Position numbers and translations under genes: made by a program
In this document: positions 17,366-25,591 of the stretch, in pieces
Position numbering within the stretch: position 1 is the first letter of the stretch
Layout: every line of letters begins with the position of its first letter
Notes under the pieces: model-generated
Databases searched by the model: none
Seen by the model: the letters and a program-made list of their open reading frames with translations, nothing else
What the model was told of the DNA's origin: nothing
Source of the DNA: Bin127 sp965221625
GTDB lineage: Bacteria; Chloroflexota; Dehalococcoidia; Lucifugimonadales; Lucifugimonadaceae
Direction: 5' to 3'
Length of the DNA: 64,000 bases
Assembly: GCA_965221625.1 (NCBI GenBank)
Contig: OZ244903.1
Coordinates: 2,108,001 to 2,172,000, forward strand

Positions 17366-18421
17366 ATGCGAGTCGCGCGCACCGATTCAACTGTGGTCAC
17401 CAAACTCGCCCTCGGCTCGGCAATTCTCATGTCGCTAGTAGTCCTGATGGCGTTGGCCGCAGTTGCCCTTGGCCCTGTCGAAACGCCATTTCCAAATGCG
17501 GTCCGTGCCCTTGTCGCCGCAATCACCGGCACAGATGCCCAAGGCGTGCCCGACATCCAGCATACGGTGATCCAGGAGGTCAGACTGCCAAGAGTGGTGC
17601 TTGCACTGTGTATCGGCGCAGCATTAGCCGTTGCCGGAGCGATCATGCAGGCCATATTCCGCAATCCGTTGGCTGACCCCGGCATCGTAGGTACCTCCGC
17701 TGGTGGCGCGCTCGGTGCCGTAGTATTGATCTCCCTCGGCGTAACCGGGTCCATTTTCTATGTGCCGGCGGCGGCTGTCGCAGGTGCCACCTTGTCTCTG
17801 TTGCTTGTATTTCTCGTCTCTTATCTCGGCGGTCGGATGAATGTACCGTCGCTCCTCCTGACCGGCGTGGCTCTCGGGGCACTCTTGGGTGCCGCCGTTT
17901 CCGTTGTCATCCTCATGACCGACAGCTTGACAGCGCAGCGTGAGATGTACTTCTGGCTATCGGGAGGATTTGAAGGAACGACGTGGGCCTCCGTCAAGGT
18001 ACTGATGCCGGTTGTCTTACTCGGCATCACGTTCGCAGTCTTGTCTGGTCGCAATTTGAACCTGCTCTTAGTAGGTGACGACGAGGCGAAATCGCTGGGC
18101 ATCAACGTGCGCTTGTTCCGTTTACTGATGCTCGTGATGGCGGCAACTCTGACCGGCATTGCCGTAGCCTTCGCCGGAATCGTTGGATTCGTAGGATTGG
18201 TTGTCCCCCATGCCATTCGTCTTATCGCCGGCCCGGATCACCGGCACCTCATCGTCTTGAGCGCGCTGGGTGGTGCCCTATTTGTCCTCGCAGCAGATAC
18301 CGTCGCCCGCACGATCATCTCGCCGGCCGAACTGAGAGTTGGCATCGTCACCGCAGTCGTGGGCGGCCCGACTTTCATCGCGTTGCTTGTCTCCACCAAG
18401 TCAATGAGGAACGGCCTTTGA
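17366..18421 (+). CDS. ABC importer permease, FecCD/BtuC family (probable cobalamin)
   Basis: A 351-residue polytopic permease of about ten helices. The family blocks are VRLPRVVLALCIGAALAVAG, IMQAIFRNPLADPGIVGTSAG and GIVGFVGLVVPHAIR, followed by DHRHLI (the coupling region to the ATPase). The open frame extends upstream to TTG 17213, but that stretch (rich in R and W, no match to the family) overlaps the leader and the putative terminator. The ATG at 17366 right before the first helix is therefore preferred. The FecCD family imports B12, haem or ferric siderophores; the riboswitch upstream points to a corrinoid. It is followed after 22 bp by the binding protein and then the ATPase. Confidence 0.9.
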   Translation: MRVARTDSTVVTKLALGSAILMSLVVLMALAAVALGPVETPFPNAVRALVAAITGTDAQGVPDIQHTVIQEVRLPRVVLALCIGAALAVAGAIMQAIFRNPLADPGIVGTSAGGALGAVVLISLGVTGSIFYVPAAAVAGATLSLLLVFLVSYLGGRMNVPSLLLTGVALGALLGAAVSVVILMTDSLTAQREMYFWLSGGFEGTTWASVKVLMPVVLLGITFAVLSGRNLNLLLVGDDEAKSLGINVRLFRLLMLVMAATLTGIAVAFAGIVGFVGLVVPHAIRLIAGPDHRHLIVLSALGGALFVLAADTVARTIISPAELRVGIVTAVVGGPTFIALLVSTKSMRNGL

Positions 18422-18443
18422 TCTCCGAAAAGGTTTTCATGAG

Positions 18444-19571
18444 TTGAAGCTAGTCGCCATCGTCCTATCACTGTCGTTCTCATCAGGATTCCTCGTCGCC
18501 TGCAGCACGCCGGATCCAACTGTCGCCTCATTGCCTGCATCGCCTGCTGCGACCGCGGTGCCTCCGACAGCAACGGTTTCGCCGGCGACCGCGAGTCCGA
18601 TACCACCGACAGCGACCGTCGTTCCGTCCGCGCCTGTACCTGATTACAGTGCGTTTGCCGACGTGCCCGGAATCGTCGATCCTGAGAACTTCGGTTGGCC
18701 GCGTAAAGTCGAGTCTTCCGAAGGTGTCATCACGCTTGATGCACTACCACAAGTCGCCCATTTCGCGTCACTCGGACATGCCGAAATCGCCTTCGGACTG
18801 ATCGATCCGTCGCGGATTGCTGCCGGTTATTCGTTCTTTACTGATCCCGAGGTGTCCAACATCGCCGACGTAGCCTCCGATTTGGTAATCATCGGTTTTG
18901 AACCTGAGGAGGTCGTCGCTCTTGAACCTGATATTGTCGTCGCGTCGAAGTTCTCCGACCCTGACCTTGTCGCGGTTTTCAAAGGGGCCGGGATTCCCGT
19001 ACTGAGAACCGCACTCGAAGGCACCGACGGTGATGTCCCAAATATCCTCTTGTTGGCCTACGTTCTAGGTGCCGAAGATCGTGGCATCGAACTTGCTGGC
19101 GCGGTCAAAGCACGTCTCGATTTCGTGGTGGAACGATTAGATTCCGTCGGCAAAGATACAGATCTGTTGCCCTCGGTTCTTGGTATCTCGAAGTACACCG
19201 ACATCTGGGCCGGGGGCAAAGGGAGCAACATAGATTCCATCATCAATGCGGCCGGAGGACGCAACGCGGCCGCCGGTCTCGACGATTTTCAGCAAATCAG
19301 CATCGAAAGCATCGCGGCGATGGATCCCGACGTCATCATCGTCACGCAACCCGAAGAATCAGGCAATGCCTTGATTGAAGAATTGAAGCAGACAGCCGTA
19401 CTGGCAAGCGTGCCAGCAATCGCCAACAACCGCGTTGCCGTCGTGAACACGACACATTTCACTACCTTGTCGCACTGGAATGTCCGCGGGATCGAAACGC
19501 TGGCCCAAATGCTGTACCCAGAGCTCTTCGAAGGTATCGAGTTCGTTGATTTTGAACCTTACGCACCGTAA
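18444..19571 (+). CDS. Substrate-binding lipoprotein of the cobalamin-type ABC importer
   Basis: A 375-residue exported protein. Residues 1-20 are a lipoprotein signal ending in the lipobox F-L-V-A-C with Cys20. A Pro/Thr/Ala-rich linker follows (residues 25-70, PPTATVSPATASP-type repeats), then a two-lobed TroA-like periplasmic-binding fold. That fold shows VAHFASLGHAEIAFGL, EEVVALEPDIVVASKF and SIESIAAMDPDVIIV, all typical of BtuF/FhuD-like class III proteins. It binds corrinoid outside the membrane and delivers it to the permease. The start is TTG at 18444. The linker resembles the ones in the other exported proteins of this window, a style common in Chloroflexota. Confidence 0.88.
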   Translation: MKLVAIVLSLSFSSGFLVACSTPDPTVASLPASPAATAVPPTATVSPATASPIPPTATVVPSAPVPDYSAFADVPGIVDPENFGWPRKVESSEGVITLDALPQVAHFASLGHAEIAFGLIDPSRIAAGYSFFTDPEVSNIADVASDLVIIGFEPEEVVALEPDIVVASKFSDPDLVAVFKGAGIPVLRTALEGTDGDVPNILLLAYVLGAEDRGIELAGAVKARLDFVVERLDSVGKDTDLLPSVLGISKYTDIWAGGKGSNIDSIINAAGGRNAAAGLDDFQQISIESIAAMDPDVIIVTQPEESGNALIEELKQTAVLASVPAIANNRVAVVNTTHFTTLSHWNVRGIETLAQMLYPELFEGIEFVDFEPYAP

Positions 19572-20424
19572 CAACGGACCGGTACCAGACGAGGACGTTC
19601 TACTTGGCGCGTCTACGAAATTCGCGTTCACTTGCGAGAACCTGTCTGTACGTGTTGGCAAGTCCGACATCTTGTGCGATGTTGACGTTTCCGCTTTTCG
19701 CGGACAGGTAATTGGCATCATCGGGCCGAACGGTGCCGGCAAGACCACGCTCGTCAGATCACTCGCCGGGTTGATAAATCCGAATGAAGGGAAAATCGAG
19801 CTGTTGGGGATGGACCTGTCCTCAATGCCAGTTTCTACACGCTCGAGATTGGTCGCGTACACACCCCAGTCGACCGAGATCCACCCTTTCACGGCACTGG
19901 AGACGGTGATGATGGGTCGTTATCCACACTTGCGCAGGTTCCAGCTCGAAGCAGACGAAGACCGCGAGATTGCGATGAATGCGATGGTGCGGGTGGATGT
20001 TGATCAGTTCGCAGATAGAAGCTTGCACTCCCTGTCTGGTGGTGAGCGTCAAAGGGTGTTACTCGCAAGAGCGTTGGCACAACGAACTCAACTTATCTTC
20101 GTTGACGAGCCGACTTCATCGCTCGACGTTAAACATCAGCTCCTCGCATTGCAAACGTTGAAGGACGAAACGATTAACCGGGGCGTCTCGGTCTGCATCA
20201 TCATGCACGACCTAAGTCTGGCTGCGCGATATTGCGATCAGTTGGTGCTTCTTCACCAAGGCGAGGTCGCGGCTGTTGGTACACCTACCGATGTCATCAC
20301 GGAACAAAACATCCGACGGACGTTCGAAGTCGTAACTTCAATTCGTGATGACGAAACTGGTCGTCCGCAAGTGAGTTTGGTGAGTGCCAGCGAAGAGTGG
20401 CCAACCGATGTCACGCCAAGGTAG
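19546..20424 (+). CDS. ABC importer ATPase, BtuD/FecE type
   Basis: A nucleotide-binding subunit with IIGPNGAGKTTLVRSLAG (Walker A), TPQSTEIHPFTALETV (Q-loop), LSGGERQRVLLARALAQ (signature) and LIFVDEPTSSLD (Walker B). The H-switch is MHDLSLAARYCDQ. The start is uncertain: the frame is open from ATG 19480 and overlaps the binding-protein gene. TTG 19546 with AAGGT ten bases upstream, or TTG 19552, gives a family-like N-terminus and is preferred. It completes the riboswitch-controlled importer and supplies ATP hydrolysis on the cytoplasmic face. Confidence 0.88.
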   Translation: MILNLTHRNNGPVPDEDVLLGASTKFAFTCENLSVRVGKSDILCDVDVSAFRGQVIGIIGPNGAGKTTLVRSLAGLINPNEGKIELLGMDLSSMPVSTRSRLVAYTPQSTEIHPFTALETVMMGRYPHLRRFQLEADEDREIAMNAMVRVDVDQFADRSLHSLSGGERQRVLLARALAQRTQLIFVDEPTSSLDVKHQLLALQTLKDETINRGVSVCIIMHDLSLAARYCDQLVLLHQGEVAAVGTPTDVITEQNIRRTFEVVTSIRDDETGRPQVSLVSASEEWPTDVTPR

Positions 20425-20515
20425 CGGTCTCCCAACCGTCTATAATTGTGCGAGTACCTAAACGCATTCGAATCGCCACGTTTTAGGTCGTCTCGCTTTC
20501 GCCTAGGAGCAACCA

Positions 20516-21220
20516 TTGGATTCTCAACCGATTATCGAAGCGCGCGGCGTAACCAAGATCTATCGCACGCGCGATGTAGAAGTGCGTGCCCTTGACGGAG
20601 TCGACGTTAGTGTGGACGCTGGCGAAATGGTCTCAGTGATGGGACCTAGCGGATCAGGCAAGACCACCCTTCTCAACTGCCTTTCGGGTCTGGACACGAT
20701 CGAAACCGGCGAAGTTACGGTTGCTGGAAACCTGATCGCGGCGATGACCGATAACGACCTCAGCGAGTACCGCGCTCGGATGATGGGTTTCATCTTTCAG
20801 TCGTACAACCTACTCCCGGTGCTGACTGCACAAGAAAACGTCGAGTTGCCATTAGTCCTGACCGGTGTCAAACAATCTACCGCATCCAAGAAAGCGATGG
20901 AGAAGCTAGATCTTGTTGGTTTGGCTGACCGCGCGGATCACACGCCTTCGGAGCTGTCGGGTGGGCAACAGCAGAGAGTGACGATTGCACGTGCGCTGGC
21001 GAACGACCCAGCGTTGGTTTGGGCAGACGAACCCACGGGCAACCTGGACTCCGCCAATGAAGACGAGATCATGGGGCTCCTCCGAGTACTCAATCAAGAG
21101 GAAAATCAGACCTTCGTGATCGTCACACACTCTCAACACGTCGGCAGTTTGACCGACCGCACCATCCGCATGGTGGATGGCAAGATCACCGAAAACGGTC
21201 TCCCGACAAACGGCCAATAG
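20516..21220 (+). CDS. ABC transporter ATPase, MacB/LolD type
   Basis: A 234-residue ATPase. VMGPSGSGKTTLLNCLSGLD is Walker A, FIFQSYNLLPVLTAQENV is the Q-loop region, LSGGQQQRVTIARALA the signature and LVWADEPTGNLD Walker B. QSYNLLP and the short length place it in the LolD/MacB/FtsE-like group that works mechanically on FtsX-type permeases rather than as an importer. The start is TTG 20516 preceded by TAGGAGCAACCA, a good Shine-Dalgarno. It starts 91 bp after the importer operon, is probably separately transcribed, and is followed by its partner permease. Confidence 0.92.
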   Translation: MDSQPIIEARGVTKIYRTRDVEVRALDGVDVSVDAGEMVSVMGPSGSGKTTLLNCLSGLDTIETGEVTVAGNLIAAMTDNDLSEYRARMMGFIFQSYNLLPVLTAQENVELPLVLTGVKQSTASKKAMEKLDLVGLADRADHTPSELSGGQQQRVTIARALANDPALVWADEPTGNLDSANEDEIMGLLRVLNQEENQTFVIVTHSQHVGSLTDRTIRMVDGKITENGLPTNGQ

Positions 21221-21260
21221 TCGGTCCATCGTCCCGTCCAGCAATAGCTCAGGTCATCAC

Positions 21261-24200
21261 ATGCAACAGATTTTCGGGTTGAATGTCGAAATCATCGCGG
21301 CGTCATTAGCGGCCATCTTGGCGATGCTGGTGGTGACGATTGTGGTCATCGCCATCAGGAACCGTTTCCTGATTAAACTCTCGCTGCGCAATATCCCGCG
21401 TCGGCGTTTCCAGAGCTTGCTCATCATCGTCGGTTTGATGCTGGCGTCCATCATCGTCTCCGCATCGCTGGCCATCGGCGACACGATGACCGGCAGCATC
21501 CGGAATGCGGTGTTGGAGGGTATCGGCGATATCGACATCACGATCGAAAAACCGACTTTCGGCGAGTTCGCAGATTCAACCATCACTGCCGAAGAGATCG
21601 AAGTAATCGCCGCGAAGTTGTATTCGGACTCGCGCGTCGACGGGATCATGCCCATCACGACCCGCCAAGCACCGGTAGTCAACCAGAGAACCCGATTGAC
21701 CGAAGCTCGTTCCGTCTTGCGGGGATACAACACCGACGGTGCAGTCGGACACTTCAAACCTGAGTCCGAAGGTGGTCCCTCTCCCGACTCGCGACTGATG
21801 CCATTCGCGTTGCCACAATCGGTGGAGGGCGAAACTGTCGACTTTTCGTCTTTAGCCGACGACGAGGTGTTGGTAAACGAGACGTTGGGCGACATACTCG
21901 AGGCTCGCGCCGGCGATACATTGACAGTGGTAACTCCGCTCGGCCGATTCGACTTCAGGCTACGCGCGGTCATGCAGATCGGCGGAATGGCGGCGAATGA
22001 TCGACGATTGTTGATGCCGTTGCGCTCGATGGATCGCATCTACGGGTTTCAATCTGGGACTGCAGAGCGCATAGACGTTTCTTTGGACCTCGACAACTAC
22101 GACCTCAACGCGGCCTCCTCCGATATCGTCGACGAACTCGCAGTCGATTTCACGGATGCGGATCTTGCCGCACAGATTCACGCCGGACTTCAACCATTCA
22201 AAGTGCAGTTAACGGATCAGATCCAGCAGTTCGTTGCCGATAACCGCGGCACCAATGTCTTGAACGATGAGAATGCCGACGCGCTTGAAGAGTTGATCGC
22301 TGAGATCGAGCGAGATCAACCTTCAGAGCGGTTCCGCGTATTGCTCGCAAGGGATGCGTTGGTCGGCAGCCTTTTCGGGATTCTGGGCGATGTCGATTTC
22401 GGAGATCAGGCGTTCGCGTCACAAGCGATCGGTGAGTTTGCGTTCGCGATCGGTCGGCTTGAGAGACTCTCAGCTGTCGGCTACAAAGTCTTCCTCATCG
22501 AAATCGCCGATATCGTAGGCAACATCTTTTTCACCTTCTTCACCTTCTTCGGATCGTTCTCCGTCATCGTTGGGTTACTGCTCATCTTCCTAATCTTCGT
22601 GTTGTTGGCATCTGAGCGGCAACAGGAAATGGGCATCGCGCGAGCGGTTGGCACCAAACGAGGCCACCTGGTCCAGATGTTTACCTTGGAAGGGCTGGCG
22701 TACGCCATCGGAGCCGCCGCGGTGGGTACGTTGATTGGCTTAGTGGTCAGCCGCGGATTGGTTGTGTTGATGGCCGAGGCTTTCGGCCAAACCGGAGGCG
22801 ATGGTTTCTCGTTCTCATTCAACGTGACCATTTACTCGATAGTCTCCGCGTTCTCGATTGGCTTGATACTGACATTAATCACCGTGATTGTTTCAGCCTA
22901 CCGAGTAAGCAAGCTGAACATCGTGGTAGCAATTCGCAACTTGCCGGAAGAGTTCGTCGCGTCAACGACACAACCGCTCCTTCGACGAATCCTCCTATGC
23001 GTCTTTTGGATTTTCGGTCCAATCTATGCGCTGATCGGACTGATCCGCTCGATTCGAACCGGCGAAGGCGTGTTGCTCAACGTCTTGAAGTTCGTTTCGA
23101 CACTTCTTGTCGTCGGTTGGATCTTGGGACTCGCTATCTCCTTTGTGCGGATATTCTCGCCCTTCCTCGGCCAAGGGTGGCCGTTGGCGATATTGGGTGC
23201 TGCCATCGCAGCAATCGGATTTGGGACCGAAACCGCGTGGCAGGCATACATCGGCGTCAGTTTGGCAGTCTACGGGATTGCTATGGTTGCCCGTTTGTTG
23301 ATGGTCAATGCACGAGTATCGGAGAGTATCGCTTCTAGGTTGGCATACACCACGACCGGCATTGCGCTTCTTTTGATTTGGGGGCTTCCAGCATCGTGGA
23401 CAGACAACATCACGGGTACGCTTGACGGCGACATTGAGATGTTCATCCTGTCCGGCTTTTTCTTGGTTGCAGCGGCAGTTTGGGTCGTCATGTACAACTC
23501 CGACATCATCGTGAGAGGGTTGCAAGAAACGCTTGGACGTAACCGGGCGATGCGCCCGATACTGAAACCATCGGTTGCTTACGCGGTTGCGAATCGCTTC
23601 CGAACTGGATTGACGGTAGCGATGTTCGCGTTGGTGATCTTCGTGCTAATGTCGTTCTCCATACTGAACCAGAGCTTCAGCGCGTTGCTCCAATCACCGG
23701 AAAACGTCACCGGCGGATTCGACGTCCGAGCGGAGATTAACCCGGAACTACCGATAGGCGACATCACCGCCGCCATCGACGCGTCAACGTACCTCGACAT
23801 CAACGATTTCGAACTCATCGCCGGCCAATCCACGGTCACAACGGCCGCGCGGCAGGTTGATGGCGAGGAAGCCCGATTCTTGGAGCTCCAGGTCAGGGGA
23901 ACCGAAACTGATTACTTCCGCAGCACCGAGTTGAAAATTACCGGCGCGGATCCAGATTATCTCGCCCAAGGTACTGACCTTGACGACCCAGAGGATCTCG
24001 CCAGAGCCACGTGGGAAGCACTTGCCAACGACGATTCCCTTGCGGTGATCACTAGCGATCACGTGGTCGAACAGTTCGGGCCGGGCGGCATTACCGAATT
24101 GATGAAATTGGAAGACGCATGGTCAAGTCCAGGAGAAGGCGAAGATTTCGTCTTCCGTGCCAAAGAGATTGAGATAGTCAGTGGCGCGCAAGATCAAGCA

Positions 24201-24893
24201 GCACAATCAGTGAAATTGACTGTCATCGGCATGCTCGACGACAACGCCGAGAGCATTGAAGGTACCACCGACGAAGGTCCAGCGCCCGGGTTTATCGGCG
24301 TCTACACCGACCACCGTATCTTCGACGATTTGGCAGACGAGTCGGTTCCGTTCTCCATATACCGCATCGAGTTGGTCGACGGAGTCGACGCAGGCAGAAC
24401 GGCTTCGGCGTTGCAAACCGCGTTCCTTGACAATGCTATGGTTGCGGTCGACACCGAAGCAGAGTTGAGCACCGTCGTCAACCAGAACGAGCAGTTCAGT
24501 CTGCTATTCCAAGGATTTATGGGATTAGGCTTAGTCGTAGGAGTTGCGGCACTTGGTGTGTTGTCACTTCGAGCGGTTAACGAACGACGGATGCAGATAG
24601 CCATCATGCGCGCAATCGGGTATCGCAGGCGGATGATTCGAATTCAATTCATCCTCGAATCGATATTCATCACCGTAATCGGCACTGCTTCGGGCGTCGC
24701 GCTTGGGGCATTAACCGCTTGGTCGTTCCTCCAAGACATCTCGGATGCCAACCAAGGGTTGGAGTTCAGCATACCTTGGGCGTCGATATCGATCGTGGTA
24801 GGCATCACCATCGTCGCCGCCCTAGTCACCACGTATCTGCCAGCACGACAGGCATCGCAGGTGTTCCCAGCGGAAGCTCTGAGGTACGAGTAG
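21261..24893 (+). CDS. Large FtsX/MacB-type ABC permease
   Basis: A 1210-residue membrane protein with two FtsX modules. An N-terminal helix and SLRNIPRRRFQSLLIIVGLMLAS lead into a large extracytoplasmic domain. A first block of helices (around ERQQEMGIARAVGTKRGHLVQMF) and a central set of hydrophobic segments follow. Then come a second large soluble domain and a final FtsX block ending in AIMRAIGYRRRMIRIQFILE and TYLPARQASQVFPAEALRYE. The E-x-G-x-x-R-A-x-G-x-x-R signature occurs twice. Such proteins move lipoproteins or peptides or signal mechanically. The frame is open from 21177, overlapping the ATPase gene, but ATG 21261 gives the expected N-terminus. It is convergent, 8 bp away, with the DUF369 gene. 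Confidence 0.88.
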   Translation: MQQIFGLNVEIIAASLAAILAMLVVTIVVIAIRNRFLIKLSLRNIPRRRFQSLLIIVGLMLASIIVSASLAIGDTMTGSIRNAVLEGIGDIDITIEKPTFGEFADSTITAEEIEVIAAKLYSDSRVDGIMPITTRQAPVVNQRTRLTEARSVLRGYNTDGAVGHFKPESEGGPSPDSRLMPFALPQSVEGETVDFSSLADDEVLVNETLGDILEARAGDTLTVVTPLGRFDFRLRAVMQIGGMAANDRRLLMPLRSMDRIYGFQSGTAERIDVSLDLDNYDLNAASSDIVDELAVDFTDADLAAQIHAGLQPFKVQLTDQIQQFVADNRGTNVLNDENADALEELIAEIERDQPSERFRVLLARDALVGSLFGILGDVDFGDQAFASQAIGEFAFAIGRLERLSAVGYKVFLIEIADIVGNIFFTFFTFFGSFSVIVGLLLIFLIFVLLASERQQEMGIARAVGTKRGHLVQMFTLEGLAYAIGAAAVGTLIGLVVSRGLVVLMAEAFGQTGGDGFSFSFNVTIYSIVSAFSIGLILTLITVIVSAYRVSKLNIVVAIRNLPEEFVASTTQPLLRRILLCVFWIFGPIYALIGLIRSIRTGEGVLLNVLKFVSTLLVVGWILGLAISFVRIFSPFLGQGWPLAILGAAIAAIGFGTETAWQAYIGVSLAVYGIAMVARLLMVNARVSESIASRLAYTTTGIALLLIWGLPASWTDNITGTLDGDIEMFILSGFFLVAAAVWVVMYNSDIIVRGLQETLGRNRAMRPILKPSVAYAVANRFRTGLTVAMFALVIFVLMSFSILNQSFSALLQSPENVTGGFDVRAEINPELPIGDITAAIDASTYLDINDFELIAGQSTVTTAARQVDGEEARFLELQVRGTETDYFRSTELKITGADPDYLAQGTDLDDPEDLARATWEALANDDSLAVITSDHVVEQFGPGGITELMKLEDAWSSPGEGEDFVFRAKEIEIVSGAQDQAAQSVKLTVIGMLDDNAESIEGTTDEGPAPGFIGVYTDHRIFDDLADESVPFSIYRIELVDGVDAGRTASALQTAFLDNAMVAVDTEAELSTVVNQNEQFSLLFQGFMGLGLVVGVAALGVLSLRAVNERRMQIAIMRAIGYRRRMIRIQFILESIFITVIGTASGVALGALTAWSFLQDISDANQGLEFSIPWASISIVVGITIVAALVTTYLPARQASQVFPAEALRYE

Positions 24894-24901
24894 CGCGCGG
24901 T

Positions 24902-25273
24902 CTACGCCGCTTCGACGCGTATCTCGGCACCGTTTACCGCGTTAGCAAGCTTCGTCGGATCCCCATCAATAGTGCCGCAGACATTAACGGCACTTGCAGC
25001 ACGTATCTCATCGCCGCGGCTAGCGGGAGTCGGCCCCCAGAAAAGGCAGAGCGCGTTGCCAGGAGGCCAGAACGCGATTGCTCCCTTGTCGACGACATCC
25101 GAAGCAGCATCATCGACCCCCGCCGAGACCGGTATCGGGAAGTAGATTTCATCACCCCACATCTGGACTCGTCCAGTAATCGGCAACGCGTTATTGATCA
25201 GATCCGCAGTGTCGGAATCGTTGAGACGCGCTTGTAGATCGATGTCGCCGGTCGTGATGCGGATGGATCTCAT
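24902..25273 (-). CDS. Cyclophilin-like fold protein (TM1367/DUF369 family)
   Basis: A 123-residue protein recognisable by TADLINNALPITGRVQMWGDEIYFPIPV and by AFWPPGNALCLFWGPTPASRGDE, the most conserved block of PF04126. Members adopt a cyclophilin-like beta barrel, but no peptidyl-prolyl isomerase activity is established for the family as far as I know. It is probably cytoplasmic, with no signal peptide. It is transcribed alone, divergently from the large secreted protein and convergently with the FtsX gene. Confidence 0.88.
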   Translation of the reverse strand: MRSIRITTGDIDLQARLNDSDTADLINNALPITGRVQMWGDEIYFPIPVSAGVDDAASDVVDKGAIAFWPPGNALCLFWGPTPASRGDEIRAASAVNVCGTIDGDPTKLANAVNGAEIRVEAA

Positions 25274-25487
25274 AGTTCTCCAGTAGTCCGAGGTTTCGTC
25301 CTACCATCTGGGCAATCGGTCATGCTTAAATGCATCACCTTAACACCTGAAGCACAGGTGCTCGTGTTGCGTTGCGCCGCTGATGGCTAGCGCGTCAGCA
25401 GCCATCCGAATCAACCTCCGCAGGATGCGTGCCTTAGGACGTCCAGTGGATCCCCAACCCGTCCCGTCAGTTAACCTCGATCGTCAA
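25274..25487. other. Intergenic region with two inverted repeats
   Basis: No gene is visible between the DUF369 start and the secreted-protein promoter. It holds CACCTG-AAGCA-CAGGTG near 25347-25363, and GATGGCT separated by 11 bases from AGCCATC near 25382-25406. The second could fold in RNA or serve as an operator. Neither is followed by a T run. Confidence 0.4.
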
Positions 25488-25515
25488 TTGACGGCGGATG
25501 CGAAATCATTAGATT
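25488..25515 (+). promoter_or_regulatory. Sigma-70-type promoter for the large secreted protein
   Basis: TTGACG (25488-25493) and TAGATT (25510-25515) with a 16-bp spacer lie 76 bp before the ATG at 25592. Confidence 0.45.
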
Positions 25516-25591
25516 GCTGGTAGACTTTTGGCACGTTTTGCCGAGACTCTAGCTCCGCGTTCGATACGAAGTATTCCTTGGTTTGTAGCTG

